The translations under genes and the position numbers were made by a program. The notes under the pieces are model-generated. The model had not been told where the DNA came from. It ran no database searches and saw nothing but the letters and a program-made list of their open reading frames with translations. A stretch of 64,000 nucleotides of DNA, from NCBI RefSeq assembly GCF_037975245.1, contig NC_092563.1, positions 14,958,094-15,022,093 on the forward strand, in the 5' to 3' direction. Each line of letters begins with the position of its first letter. Position 1 is the stretch's first letter. Origin of the DNA: Apostichopus japonicus (taxonomy: Eukaryota > Echinodermata > Holothuroidea > Aspidochirotida > Stichopodidae). This document shows, one piece after another, positions 48,046-63,100 of this stretch.

Positions 48046-48591
48046 GTTGTACACGTCCCTTTCAAAAAACACAAAATTTCTACAAAATTTGTTAGCACAG
48101 CCTATACGTTTACATCTAATTAGATAGACATAATTTATAGTGTAAATATAAACCTAATTTATTATCTAAATATGCCTCGGAATGCGCTTTTTACATTCTC
48201 AACTTTCTTATTCCGGGAATGACCTCCCCTGCCAAACCCCCTTATATTATCATGACTGGAGTCGGCTTCAACGACCTCAAGGCCACACCACTTGAATACA
48301 CCTCTGGCCCTTCCATAAAGGCTCATGCCCCTTCATTAGTCAGGCAGGGAAAACTAAGAATTTAAGTTCCCGTTCCCCACCTTTGAAACCTGTGCACGTC
48401 ACTGAGACAGGGTAACATATGTTCGGGGTATTCGTTCATCAAGATGTTCATGTAACATAAACCTGCCATTGATTTTCGGCTGTTTACCTCACAGTAGCAT
48501 ACTGCTTTTGGTACATACCATATAAGTTTAGTTCTTTGGTACGTATAGACGTAGCATTTATGTATAGGTCAATTCATTGATGTTTGGCAAA

Positions 48592-51500
48592 ATGGACGAC
48601 ACGTCTGGTCACGGCCGTGGTGTTCATGAAACTTACATTTTGTGAGTATATCTGTAATACTTCAACTTTAAATAAGATAAGTATCAATTCCAGTGACTTT
48701 TGTTGCTATCTTATACCACAAATATTCTCAGACTGTTTGCAGAATCTGGCGCTTAGGCCACTTTTTGCCATTTTCTGAAGTAAGGAAATGGCTTAGTGCG
48801 TATTACTAACGTTAAACCTAGTTTCGCGAAATACTAAAGAGAAATACATCTAGGTTAGTTAGGCGTAGGCAAGACCACCTGTACAATACTGACATAGTTA
48901 GGCCTAGGCCAAAGGTGCATAGGCCAAATGATCATATCCCTTGGCTCTTACTTTTACCAAGGTTATGCTTAGTCTAGACTATATATCACAAATTCTATGT
49001 AGTATAGTCAGTATTGCGAAGTTCGGCATACTGCGAAGTTCGGACACCGTAAGAAATACACGATTTCACCATGAAAATCTACAGGAAGAGTCAAATTTCA
49101 CCAAAAAGTACGAAGCTACAGCTATTTTCTCTCCAAAATGACCCGTGTGCAAGAAATTACTTACATATTTGTCAATAAAATGACGAAGATCTATGAAGTC
49201 TGTTATAATTACTGAAAGGGCAACTGCGCCACCAATTTTATCACAAGCGCCCCACTGTGGGTTGCGTGTCCGAACTTCGCAATACTCTAGCAAAGAAATA
49301 CCAGTTCCACAATCACGAAGAATCTTCTTGGAAAACAACGTGAAAACAGTTTGCAGGAAAGAAAGTTTGGCCGTGTATCGTACTATAACAAAATTCTCCC
49401 ACCATATGAAGTATATTTTCAAATGATTTATACCAGAAGATTTAGTTTTGGGGTGTTTTAAGTCTTAAGTGTCTGAACTTCGAAGTCACCATGCTAATAC
49501 AGCCTAGTTTTGGTTAGTGGAGAATTGTTTGAATGCATTTTTAAAGCTTGGCTAACTAGTCTAAGTAAGGTTTGATTATGATTTATGGGTAAATTATGCA
49601 TTGGATTACAAACTTGGTCATACATGTTTCCCACTTCACAGAGGTAGCAAACACAGTAATTTTTTTTAAAATAATGCAATGGGTCCAATCATTATATCTG
49701 AAACTTGAAGATCAACATGACTTAGTAAATTGACAGTATTGTTACTACAGTTTAGGAAGTTGCGTGGACACAATTTGTTTATAATGTTTACGTTCTCACA
49801 GAAAAAGTTATGTCCCTGCAGTCCTACATGAAAACTTGCAGTTTAAACTTTAAAGTACCTGTACAGAACATACAATACTTATCCGTAATGACCCCTGACA
49901 ACACATTGGCTTATGCACAATGGAAGCCAATAGTAATAGGTCTAGCCTATAATATACACAAAAGAAAAATCAATGGCATATATTTTGGCCTAGACATCAC
50001 GCAATGCATACTACTGTATATGGCATACCACCCCCTTTACATCTATAGCGCCTGTAAAAATGTTATAGGCTATGAATATGCAGTGATGTTGGAATCAATG
50101 TTAAGTAAAGAAGTGCCTAGAGAAAAAAATTGAAGCATAACAATATTGCACTTTTAACTGATTGTATTGAGCTCCATAAATTTTGTAGAAAATGTTACTA
50201 TAGATCACAACAACACAAGAATATGCCCTTAAAGGCCTAGTACTTGCCCACAACTTTTATGCATCACTGACGTTAGTTACAATCAACAGTTACCCAATGC
50301 AATTTTATTCAAAGTTGAATGAAGTTTTCCTTTCCCCAACCACTGTGAGTCAACTCAACCTCGGTCAGATTCGATCCCTTTCCCATTACTGTATGTAAAC
50401 AACTTTTTAAATGTCTATGAATATTACTCCAGCTTCAATGGCTACTTTTGACGATGAATGAACGTTGCACACACACACAAAAAACACATCGAAGCATGTG
50501 GTCAAAGGGAAAAAGTTTGTAACAAAGAAATTACTGTGTTGTGAATGCACATATTACTTAGCAACACTCAATGCAGAAAGAACAAACTAAACTGTGAGAT
50601 GAAAAATCCTTGTCATTAGCAGAGATGATAGCTTCCCACAAAATTCATAAATTGTCTCAACGCACAACATTTTTGTGATCAAAGCAATGATTCAAATCTT
50701 ATGTGATATTTATATAAACAATTCAACTACAACTTCGTACCATGATCCCTTTTTATTGAAACGTGTTGTCAACAAGGCTTAACGTTTGGATCTTTGAGTG
50801 CGCACATGTATGATAGCCTATACCACAAAATTTGCTATCTTTACACAGGGGAAAGTAAGTGTAAGTAAGAGAAAGTAAGTAATTGTAGTTAAAAAAACAT
50901 ACTTTGTGTTAATTGAGCACTACAGATGCAAGAATGTTTCCAGACAATGGAGATAAGGGAGTATTAACCAATCAAATCATGGGAAATATGGAAAAGCATC
51001 ATGACTATTTTTAGAATAAAAATCTCTGTAATGGAATTGTTGTTAACTCTGTACCTTGTGGTTGATTGCTATGATTAATTGGTTTTCAAACAAATTCAAT
51101 CATCTGTGGAATTGGAAGAAGTTTTGGTTCTTTAGAAAATTTACAGTGTTTTTTTTTAAATATAAAAAGAAAGATGTTCATTCAAGAAAGTGTTTTGTTG
51201 TTTTGCATAGGCCAGCATAGTTATGAGTGTGTGTTCTTGGGGTTGTTTCTCAAAGTTAAAAGACGCAAGCAATTCAAAGATTTTGCCTCCCTGACCAGTT
51301 AAACATTGCGACCCAGATGCAGAACCCTGCGCTCGTATAACAATACTGATTAATAGTGACTTTTTCCTTCTTACAGGCACACAAGTGATGCAAAGTTTTA
51401 CATTGAGGCATGTGATGCAGGCACAAAGGAGGTGATGGTCATTGACCGAATGACTAACGAGGTTTATCTTGAAGGTAAGTTTCACAATGTATCGGGAAAT

Positions 51501-54500
51501 AGCCTAATATTAGGAATTTGCATAGCTCTTTTTTGGCTTTTGATTTCTGTTTAACATAGACTAGATATACCAGGGTTTTATTTTATGGAAATTGTGTTGG
51601 TATACACAGTGGTTTTATGATAAGAAGCAACAATGAATTCACTGGTTTACAAGGAGGAAAGCCTCAAAGGATGCGTCATTTGAGGGAGCATTCCATCACA
51701 AACTTCCTCAACAGACAGGACATTCTCAGGCAAAATATTTAGAAATCTTACCAGATGAGCATGATTGACTCCTTGAATAACTTTGTTAACATGGTAGTAA
51801 TATCTTTGCTTTACTCCTTGGATACATCAGTAATTTCCTAACTTATTTTATCTCATTTAATTAGTAGCTTGTTCATTATTACCAAGGATGGAACAGTAAA
51901 TGGACGTAGAACATTTTCCTGTTTACATTTCTTGAAATTGTTTGTGTTTCGTTAAATTTCAGAGAATGGCACAACATTCCCTCCAGGAATCACTAGCAGA
52001 CCCATCTGTGGTCTGATGGGAATCATTCGTCTGTTGGCAGGTGAGTTCATAATGTGAGAAGCCGAGCTCTCTTGCGATTCCATCAAACGAGTCCACATTT
52101 GAACAAAAGGATACAATCTGTGTGAGATGCCGCATTAAAGCTGTTTCACATGCTTATCCAGTGGGAATTTGCCGCACCCAAATCAACAGCTAGAGCTGTC
52201 ATATCAGCCCTTTCTAGTTCTGACAAGCTGCAGTCTCTGAAATCACTGAGATTACATCATCCAAGAAGATTATTATACATGGTCTACAAAACAGTCTTAT
52301 ATATGGTCTACAAAACAGTCTTATGTTTGGTCTGTAAAACAGTCTTATGTACAGTATGGTCTACAAAACATACTTATGTATGGTGTACATAACATACTGA
52401 TGTATATTCTACAAAACAGTCTTATATATGGTCTACAAAACATGCTGATGTATAGTCTACAAAAGAATCTTATGTATGGTCTACAAAGCAGTCTTATGTA
52501 TAGTCTATAAAACAGTCAACGGTTTGGTCTACAAAACAGTCTTATGTATGGTCAACAAACAGTCTTATGTATAGTCTATAAAACAGTCTTATGTATGGTC
52601 TACAAAGCAGTCTTATGTATAGTCTATAAAACAGTCAACGGTTTGGTCTACAAAACAGTCTTATGTATGGTCAACAAACAGTCTTATGTATAGTCTATAA
52701 AACAGTCTTATGTATGGTCTACAAAACAGTGTTATATATGGTCTTCAAAATTGTTATATATGGTCTACAAAACAGTCTTATGTATGGTCTACAAAACAGT
52801 CTTTAAAGAGTGCTAAGTCTTGGATGTTTAAAGCCACTTTGGAGGTGTTATCTTAGATACTAAATTCCCATTTCAGTTAGGCAACTAATTACATTTGATT
52901 TCAGATATTGAAGAAAGGAAATAGAAAATTCAAATAGCAGTCCAAGTTTATTGTTCCATGTGCATTTAAAATACTAATATAGACGTTTGTGGGATGTCAA
53001 AAGTTATCAATATTATTCTGTCCCCCCCTCCCCAAAGCTCCTCCCGTCATATGTGCTACAAATCTAACACATGATCCCAAAGGTTCAAACTCCCATAAGC
53101 GTTTTCAGCCATCTGTAAGCATTTTATCCAAATATGAGCATTTTGTCTCTCTTAGAGATCATTATTCCTGATTTTATACTTGACAGTTCAGGAATGACTT
53201 CCTATGCAGAATCTTCAAGAAGGTACTTTCTCAAAACTTAACCATTTTTTAGCTCACTTAAAGATTCAAGCAATATCGATAACACATAGAAACACATAGG
53301 AGAGAAATTATCCATTTGTCGTATGTTAATCTTTTTGTTATAAATCTAGGAAACTACTTGGTGGTGATTACCAAGAAGACAAAGGTCGGTGAAGTCAATG
53401 GACAATCACTGTGGAAGGTGGAAGCTACCGAATGTTTGGGATACCATCGTACAGACCTCCATATCAACGAAGAGCAGGTATGGATTCTCATCGTCATGTT
53501 TTCTGGTCTTGGTTTGTAGTTATCTGTTGGTTCACATCCGTCTTGAATCCATTCAAATCTACAGTAGATAAACTTGTAAAACTTAGATTGTCTAAGTTAG
53601 CTTTGAAAGCTGAATTTGACTACTGGATGATGAAGGATGACTTTAGGTACACAATTAAAGTTGATATGTTGTAGACCATGAAACACACTGCTACAAGTGC
53701 AGGTTGGATTGCTTTAACACTTTTATGTTTTGAGAAAAAGTGAGAACAACAAAGCCAATTGGAAACGTGAGAAGTTTATGGCCCGAAAATGACATGTTAA
53801 CAATACTTTTCAAATTTGTCAAGAAGAAAAAAATTGTATTGAATGTCTTCCAAGGCTGCTGTGTTCTTTATATGAAGTTAAAAGAACATGATTGTGTCGA
53901 GTTATTAGAAATTATGAAATAATGGATGACATTAACCACTTACTGTAGGTCTGTACTGGGGTGCCATCGTCATCATCAATTTTGACAATGACAACAACTT
54001 ATTTCCAGCAATTTTGTACAGTACATGAATGTTTCACAAAGTATAAACGAATATTTTGATATGTAAACACTACAATCTAGAGAGACAGGTACAAAGAAAA
54101 AAGAAAAAAACATTCATCATGTTAATTGATATATACAATATTTAAGCTATACAAATGCATGTAAAGGAGGAAAGAAAAGAAGTGCGATGCTTATAGAATG
54201 TTTTCCCCATTTGAATATAATAAATATATACATATACTGGAGAGAAATTGGTGAAAGGAACAAAACTTCAAAACAAAAATGAAATAATATCAAAAAAGAA
54301 GAGAAAAGATAAAAAGAAAATGAATTTGTTGCAAATCAATAGAGTAAAAACTGGAAGTAAGAAATTAGTTTTGGCATTGATAAGTTGACAATAGATTTTT
54401 TTTTATCTATTTTTAAAAACAGTTCAAGGTTGAGGCTGACTTAATTTTAATATCTAATGAGTTCCAGAGTTTTATCCCCAGATATTTGTTTAGCCTTAAA

Positions 54501-57500
54501 GGAGCATTCCAGAGATTTAGAAACATTACCCTCACTCAATGTTTTCTTTTTTTCTTAGACTATGATAGGGTAAATTCTACCTTAAGTGACCCTTTAATAT
54601 AGACCATTGCATTGCACAAACTTAACTATTTGTTATCTTTCAGTGAGTCCACTATTTTGGTATTGGAATATCGTCATTCATCCAAACCCAGCCTTCCATT
54701 TTCTTGTTCGAACATTTTGCAAGGAAATGACATGTTCACAACCCCTATCAGTGACTTAGTATATCTTCACAAAATTTAGAATAGAAATTATCTCTAGAAT
54801 TTCTGATCGAGCTTCAACATCTCTGATGTCTCGGTTGTGACTCAGTCATTGGATAATTTTCACTCGGTTGCCATTTCAATCATGTAATAGGGTGACAAAT
54901 ACGTAAGTCAGAATTTACCCTTGCATAGTTTATAGTTTAATGAAGTTTATACTCAAGTGATGCTTGTGGATGAAATATGGCTTAAATGTCAAGCCTTGTC
55001 TTTTTGATGAGTGTTCGAAGAATGACCAAATTCACGATTGACTTCACCGAACAACATCGCTTAGGTCAAGAGAATCTAGGTCCCGGTGGAATTTGGAATC
55101 GAGAACTTAAGGGTTGAAGTGCAGACACCCCATCTGTATACCCCAAGTTGATCATACAACTGACAAGAAAGGCAGGAAGGTGATTCCCTTAGAGAGAATA
55201 ATTGGCTTTCCCTATCGATATGAGAAAAAGAAAACATACTTCTTTGAAAAGTAGCAGAATTTCCCAATATCATAAACATCATTGTAACATTAATGAAAAC
55301 AAAAATATAAAATCTAGTTTCCCCTACAGCACATTGAATAACGTTTGACTTTTAGATGCAAACATGACTAGATGCACTATTTAATCATCCATAATTTTCT
55401 CTATTTGATTTTTCTTCAGCGGCTGGATAACCAGTTGTACGAAACTATGCTTAAATTTGCTCTGGACTGGAACCATTTCTACTTTTGTAACAACTATGAC
55501 ATCACTCATTCCATGCAAAGACTTTATAACACAAGTCCTGAGTTCCTGCAGATGCCTTTATTGGAACGGGTGAGACAAATTAATGATTAGACCATCCTAG
55601 TCCCCCTTTAAGCTTGGTCAATTTTTTAATTGAAAAAGGAAAAGAACACTCTTTTTAAGAAAAAGTTGCATCTTTTTTATTACGCTATATGTAAGAGTTT
55701 TGCACTAAAGGACTGTATTTAGAAGATGAACAATCTTACTATGTAGTTATGCCATGGAGCTTAGATGATAGGTTAGAATGAATTGTCCATGAGACTTATT
55801 CCAGTCATTTACAAGTACAGAATAAAGAAAAGCCAATCATGGTAAGGATTTTACGACAAAAGTAAAAATGCAAAGATTCTTAGACATGAATGTGATTTGG
55901 TGTTCTTTGCTTTAGTAATGCGAATGTAGAATTGAAGACTTGATTTCATGGACAGGTAAAAAATATGTGATGAGACAGAATTATTACAGACTTAGGCATC
56001 TGGCAACCATTTGTCAAGGGGAAGTTACAAAGAAAATTCATTACGACAACAAAACACCTCACAAGCGGAATTAACATTCAGACAAACTAGCATTGCTATC
56101 AGGTAGACATTATTTGTCCTCTCTTGATTTTTGTGTACATTTTAATTTTATCATTCATTCATGAATTATATCATTCAGGAGTTAATTTAGTTTTCTTTTC
56201 ATGAAATACTCTCACAAAATTTCTGCAGTTCTCCTGTATTGATGTAACAACATTCCTAGTAAACGTTGATCATTTCTTTTCCTCTTTATAGGCTGATCAG
56301 AGATTTGTATGGAATGGTCATTTACTCAGAGATCTCAGCGTTCAACCAGAGGTAATTATAAGAAAAATACATTATTCATATGATAAATTTGTTAATTTTA
56401 GCAGAAAAATATCTGCCCTGAAACTGTGGCATCCATTTTTGCTGCGAGTGAACAGTATGAATATCAGTTGATTATTCCATCAGAGAGCCTTATTATAGTT
56501 TGATCAGACCAGTTCCTTGACCCATGTTCCTTACTCTTAACCACCTTGCGTTCGACGGTTGAAGGGAGACTTGTAACAAGTCTGTAATCGTACTCATATT
56601 CTAGCATATTCTAGCACATTCCCCAACCCTACCCCCCACCTCCATGGATTTGTAATTACCCTTGTACTCCAGGCATTTTGAGACTCTAATATAGGTACTA
56701 GAGCAAGATTAAGTACTTGTAATCACTATCAAAGCTTTGTATTCATATTCATACTCATATCTATATGAATCATAGTTGTTCTAGTACTCAGGCTGTTGTA
56801 AGCCTGAGACAAGTCTGGTCAAAAGTGAGTGACCATGTTTGAAAGCGTCTTATATTTAAAGTCATTCATCATTCACAATTATCCATCTTCTACCCTTCAA
56901 CAAAGCAGATATTTCATCTTCCAGCAATTTCTGTCTCTCTTACAGCTCGGCAACTTTCTGATCCCTGTCATTTGTGGATGTATCCTTTTCTGGTTATCTT
57001 ACTTTAGGTCAACATTGGTTGCTATTATGAGTAAAATTAAAGATGGTTTCTTCTCTTTTCATCAAAATGTATGAATTTGTGAGATTTAACCTGTTTCAAG
57101 TTTTCCATTCATTTATATACTTCCAGCAAATAACACAAGAAATTATACACAATTATGTGATCACAAACAATGTGAACAAACTTTACCAGCTATCTTTATC
57201 TTTGACTTAACTTCCATTTGTTTCATGAAAACAGTATCATATTTATATCACAGTATCATATTTATTATACTGTTTTCTCCCAAAATATTTTTTAAAACCA
57301 CACCGTGCAACAATTAGGAAGTGGTATGACTTTGTAACAGGAGGGCTGTTACTGGGTTACAAAGTTATACCAATGCTAAGATAGTAGTCAAGAGGGAGGA
57401 GTTTGATACCTTTAGAAACCCTGCAGAGGACATGTTTACCCTGTCTTATCAAGCCCTACCCCCCCCCTCCAACCCTGCTGAAAGCACCACCTTTGTTTAT

Positions 57501-60092
57501 CTTAATCTGATTTATCTGCCTTAAATACATCAACCTCAGTCGTGTCCGTTCTGCCTGGCTTCCTCAACAACAAACGGTTTGATTACATCCTCATCTCCAG
57601 GAGAAGTTGTTTTAGAGCTGGAACCAGGTTTTACATGAGAGGGTTGGATTCAGAAGGACACGCGGCAAACTTTGTGGAAACCGAACAGATTGTGCAATAT
57701 GAGGGAAAGAGGGCGTCCTACGTACAGGTGAGCTGAGAACTCGACGAGGGTCTCATTTACGGGAATTTAACGAGCAGTCTTGTAATGTCAATGTTACGTA
57801 TTACTGTATAATGTGGAATGTAAGATAAGAAATGCCATCAAATAAATTCATGTAATTTTACACATTCTCTTACACAGGCTCTCTAGTGGATAAGCAGTTT
57901 GCTAACAGTTTTATTTTATTTTGAATATGTACAGTAATGTAACTTATTGTAATGTATAGCATAGTCTAGTGCCATGTTAGTCAATGTTATGTAATTGTAA
58001 TGTTTACGATGGTTCATTGTAGCACAAGAAATAATTTGATATAACGTAATGTAAACTAATGTGTAAAAGTAAGCTGGCCGTCAGGCCAACTTACTCTTAC
58101 ACAAGCTCTTTAGTGGATAAGCAATTTGCCAATAGTTTTATTTTATTTTTTAATGTAAACTGTTGTAATGTAATAGAGCTTCCAGATAGTTGTGAAAGGA
58201 GTTTTATATGATTTTGCAATGATATTCATGGACTGGTTTTTATACTAGATAACCATAGAGCACCATTTAAACTCACATGGTAAGCCATATCCCATGGCTG
58301 TTCCTTGGGAAGAAACCTCTGAAGAGAAATTAGAGGAATTCTTGGGAAAAGATAGGACACCTGTAGGTCTGTATGACTGCAGTAAAGTCTTAGAGTTTTA
58401 ATTTCAAACTTCTTTCTTGTCCTTTACAGACCCGGGGTTCCATTCCATTGTTTTGGTCTCAGAGGCCCAACCTTCAGTATAAGCCTCAGCCACAACTGAG
58501 TAAGACTCAGAGCCACGTAAGTTAAACAGAATTCAGTCCTTCATAGACAGACTCGAAACCAAGAATCCTCGCTTGAGATCGATTCGCTTTTACAGTTTAT
58601 TTGAAATCAGCGTTTTGTTCGACTATGTCTTCTACACGTTTTACTCATAATTTGATCATTCGTTGAAGACAGCCTTGTATATATTTCTGTTTACAGAATG
58701 AAGGCTAATGAGCAAGTCAATCAAATAAATTTGATACTCAACATGCCATTGCCTAGACACTTTATCATATTAACCTCATGTAAAAAGCATGTCTGAAAAT
58801 TCAAAGTTTTTAACTTTTGAATTCTCTAGTGGAAGTAAAACTTGACTTATTAAAGGAATAATCCATATTGTCATGGAATGTTATTGTCGAATAGAAGTGA
58901 TATAATTAGCAAAATCAACTCGTGAAAGCTGCTTTAAGATACAGGGAGGTAATCAGCTAATATTACCGATGCTTTTTATATTTTATCAATTCATGTATCA
59001 ATATAAATTTTTGTTTAAGTTTGTCTTATCTAGGGACAAAAAAGAAATTAGCAATATCAACTCGAGAATGCTGCTTTAAGATATACAGAGGTAATCAGCT
59101 CAAAATATTACCAATGTTTGTAGATTTGTAAATTTATGTTTCAAGAGAAAGTTTGTCTTATTTAGGGAAAAGATCATGATTGCAAAAAGGTATTTTCATT
59201 TGATGTATATTTCTTTTATTCCATTTTTTTTTTAATACAGAAAATGAAGGATTTAGTTTATTTATCTTTTTTACTTCTTCTAGTTGGATGGCTTTCAGAA
59301 ACATTTCGATAGTCAGATTGTGAATTATGGTAATCAAGTGGTTATTAACTTGGTGAGTACTCTTTTCATCTAATACTGAAGGAGATAGGTGTAGATCCAG
59401 GTGGAGGGATGGGGGGGGGGAGGGTGTACCCACTTGTCAACCTCTCCAAAAAATTTAAAAGTTGTTACTAGCACATTCCTTGTATGCAGACCTAATTTAT
59501 AGTCTAAAAAATGCCTCACAATGCACCATTACCCTTACTGAAATTTTTCTTTTTTATAGTTGCAGATAACTTACAGAATCCCCCTCCCCCCCCCTCTTCA
59601 CTCCCTGTCTACATGGGAGTAGGCTTGAACATCCCCAAGGGCTACTCCACTCATTTGTTAAAGTAGAGAGAATCTTTACATTGATCGATTGCAAAGTTTT
59701 AAATGTTTAGTTTTACAAAATTTTCAGTTTGAGAACCAAACACAGAAAGCTATTGGCTGGGTGGTAGTGTAACCATGGCAATCTATCGTCGTTCTAACCA
59801 ATCATCATGCTTTTTATGATGCCCACAGATTGATCACAAAGGAGCTGAACAAAAGATGGAATCCACATTTGCCAAAGTCATCACCGATTCCAAGAATAAC
59901 TTGATCAGGTGAGATGACAGATGACTTTCTGCTTTGAATCTTGATCACTCACTTCAGAAACTTTTAAACGTTAGCAGAGATGCCAACCAGTACGATTTTA
60001 TCGTATTTAGTACTATAAAACAAGTGAAATATGATAATACGATATTGCCTCTTGAAAATACAATTTTTCATCTTTCCAAAAATAAAAAAATA

Positions 60093-60126
<34 letters not shown>

Positions 60127-63100
60127 TATATATATTTTTTTAAAGGAAGCGGAATCGCATAGAAACATGTACAAGTAACCCCCCAAACCCCGATGGGCAG
60201 GAAATACGTGGAATCGGCAGCTTTTCAATTTTCTCATTAAATGTTAATGAAAAAGCAAACAATTTTTCTGACATTTTACTGGCCCGGGGCCAACAGGCCA
60301 GTGGTACTGTCAAGTTTTTGTGAAAATCTGATTTTTCTCTCCAAAATCTTATTTTTTTTTTAGGATATTCAGTCTGTTTTATTGTGTCAAAGAGGTTGGC
60401 ATCTCTGCGTTAGGCCCTCTAATTTATACTTTTTACCTTACACAGGTGGGGGGTTTTTTGGCAGTTGATAAAACAGTTTGTGAACAGTTTTCCTCTCTTT
60501 GAAATTACAATACTGTATAAGCATTTTATAATCCACCAGAAGTATGAGCATTAACTTTGTGTTATGATTTGATACATTGCTTTCAGTTACTCATCACCAG
60601 ACAAGTGTTGAGTTCAATTTTAGTTTAATTACTGCTGCCCATCCTTTTTTGGGGGCATCTTTTTGTGCCCATATTTTGAAGCTGTCAATTTGCTGTCCTT
60701 TCCAGGTACTATCCATTTGACTTCCATCATGAGTGCAGGAAGATGCGGTGGGATCGACTCTCCATCCTCATGGAGAGGGTCTCTGGGGACCAAGAAGAGT
60801 TTGGGTGAGTAGACATCGACAGCTTAGGCTGCACCACGAGAATGGAAAGAGCAATCTTGAATACCATCTGGCTGATTATGCTATATCAGATCAGTTTGTT
60901 CCTGGGTAAACCTATGTTGTTCACTGTAGTACTATGCAGTCAGTTGTCGGTTAAGTTTCCTAGGAAGGGTCAGAAAGAAACATTGGTCGGAACATTAGGT
61001 CCAGAGAGAAACAAAATCTTACTAAACGCTTGATTATAATGGGCATCATGCACGGTAGGCTGCTAGAGTTCTCAGTCCTATGGAGTCTAAGGTCCCAAGT
61101 ACATGATTAGTGCAAGATAGTGAGTCAATTTCTGTTTTGTGTGTCAGATCCCAATCTCTCATGGGCTGGACTTGGTTGGCAGGTCCGCCTAATAAGATCC
61201 GCTACCTTAAAGTTTTGTTATGTCTTTACATGTCATAATCATGGACGTTAAAATATGAATCTAAGAGACTGACTTCGGTCAGCTTGCGGCATTGATAAGC
61301 CAATGATGGCTTCTTTGCGAGTTCCTGCTCCCAGGAGGATCTAAAATACATACATGCATTTTTGTTTTTGTTTTGCGTAATTGAAGGTATTTTATGATGG
61401 AAGACGACAACACCCTGACGAGACACCAGACTGGGATGTTCCGGACCAACTGTATGGATTGTCTGGACAGGACCAATGTTGTACAGAGTATGCTAGCCAG
61501 ACGGTCTCTGCAGAGCCAGTTTAAGGCAAATATTATCTTTACGTTATTTCAGCGCTCATGTGGTTGTGCTTTGAATTTAACTTTTATCGGATCCCACTAC
61601 CTATCCCTCTTCCTCAACCCTAGACTGTCCCCTTCCCATTACTATCTCAATTTATCTGAACCAGTGATGTTAGAGGTACAACAAGCATCCATTGTAGACA
61701 CAAAGTTGTTGATATGTGTGTGTTAAGGGAGTGATGTCATGAGCAAGGGGGACATCTTGGGGGGATGTATGGGGGTGTTTAAATACCTTTTCTACTACCT
61801 ATCCCTCTTCCTCACCCTAGACTGTCCCCTTCCCATTACTACTGTATCTCTGTTTATCTTAACCAGTGATGTTAGGGGTACAACAAGCATCCATAGTAGA
61901 CACAAAGTTGTTTGAGCTTGTTGTCCAGTGGTTGTTGATATGTGTGTGTTAGGGGTGTGATGTCATGAGCAAGGGGGACATCTTAAAGGGGGGAGGGTAT
62001 AGAGGGGGGTGTTCAAGTACCTTTACTGCCTTAAGCATGGCATTGGTAAAATTTTCACACCACAATGTAAAGGACGAACTATCTAACACAAACTGCAAGG
62101 TAGTTGAGAAGGAGATGTTGGCTGTGAATGTAACAATTCCAGGTCTAAAACCTTGGTAATGTGACTTTAAAAGTGAGTAAAAGTAGAAGAATAAAAAATT
62201 GTGAATGTTTGTCTCTCTATTTTCTCCTGTAGGATTTCCATATCTTTGCACCCGGAGAGTCCATCGAAGACCACAAAAAATCAGATTTTGAAAGAATGTT
62301 TAAAAATAGTAAGTTGACCTTTATTCTAGGAAGGACTGGAGAAAAATTGATGGAAATTGGAAATACATGATATCTGTAAGAGCTGTAAGGACTATTAATA
62401 ATTTCATATATTTGTAATCATTTGTATATTCCTAAGTTGACCATTTCACAAGAAGACCCAGGAGAGGAGATTATTTATGTGAAATCTTCCTAAGCTGTCT
62501 GTATTACCTCCATATCTAGCATATTAATATTGCTAATTGTTTTGAAAGTACCTCATGGGAGTTTCTGTTACTCCAACTTGGATGTTCTCAGAAATTTAAA
62601 GATTGTTAACATTTATAGGCAATTGATCGTCCCGGTGTCGGCAAGAACCTCTGTGGGTCTTTGGTAGTACAATACTTGATAAATATGTGAAAAATGTGAT
62701 TGTCCTTTATTTGACTTTCTGGCATATTTGGTTTCGGGGGATGCGGGATGCTAATGATTATTTCATCATTTCATTACTACCATACATCTGTTACTCAGGT
62801 AGAAGTCATCACGACGACATAATCATTTGCTTTGGCGCGGCTTCTTTCCAACGATGTAGTTTTCATGAATTTTCATCCAACAGAGAAATTACAATTTGTG
62901 ACAGAAGTGCTCTGCAGATTTGAATTGCTTGTTGACGTAGATTGTATATTTTTTTTGCAAAATATATGAAATATTGGGGGATAAATGACCAACAGAGACG
63001 AACAGTAGTGGCTAAAGGCACCTTGCAACAGTAGTTGCAAAAATGCCACGTTAATAGATTATGATCAGAAAATAAAACAAAAGTACACACACACAAAACA

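Larger units (their letters stand above)
41988..48579. other. PARP 3' flank and intergenic region to SACM1L
   Basis: It holds the SINE, candidate polyadenylation signals, dispersed repeats, the polypurine tract and three hAT-like elements. No coding exon is supported on either strand. Confidence 0.6.

Noticed and set aside
48580-48594. SACM1L start at the upstream in-frame ATG (48580)
   Set aside because: It has a poor start context (T at -3) and adds only four residues. The ATG at 48592 has A at -3 and G at +4.
49810-50133. 107-residue frame in SACM1L intron 1
   Set aside because: It lies between the clear exons 1 and 2 of SACM1L, has no recognisable motif, and does not fit the SAC1 alignment.
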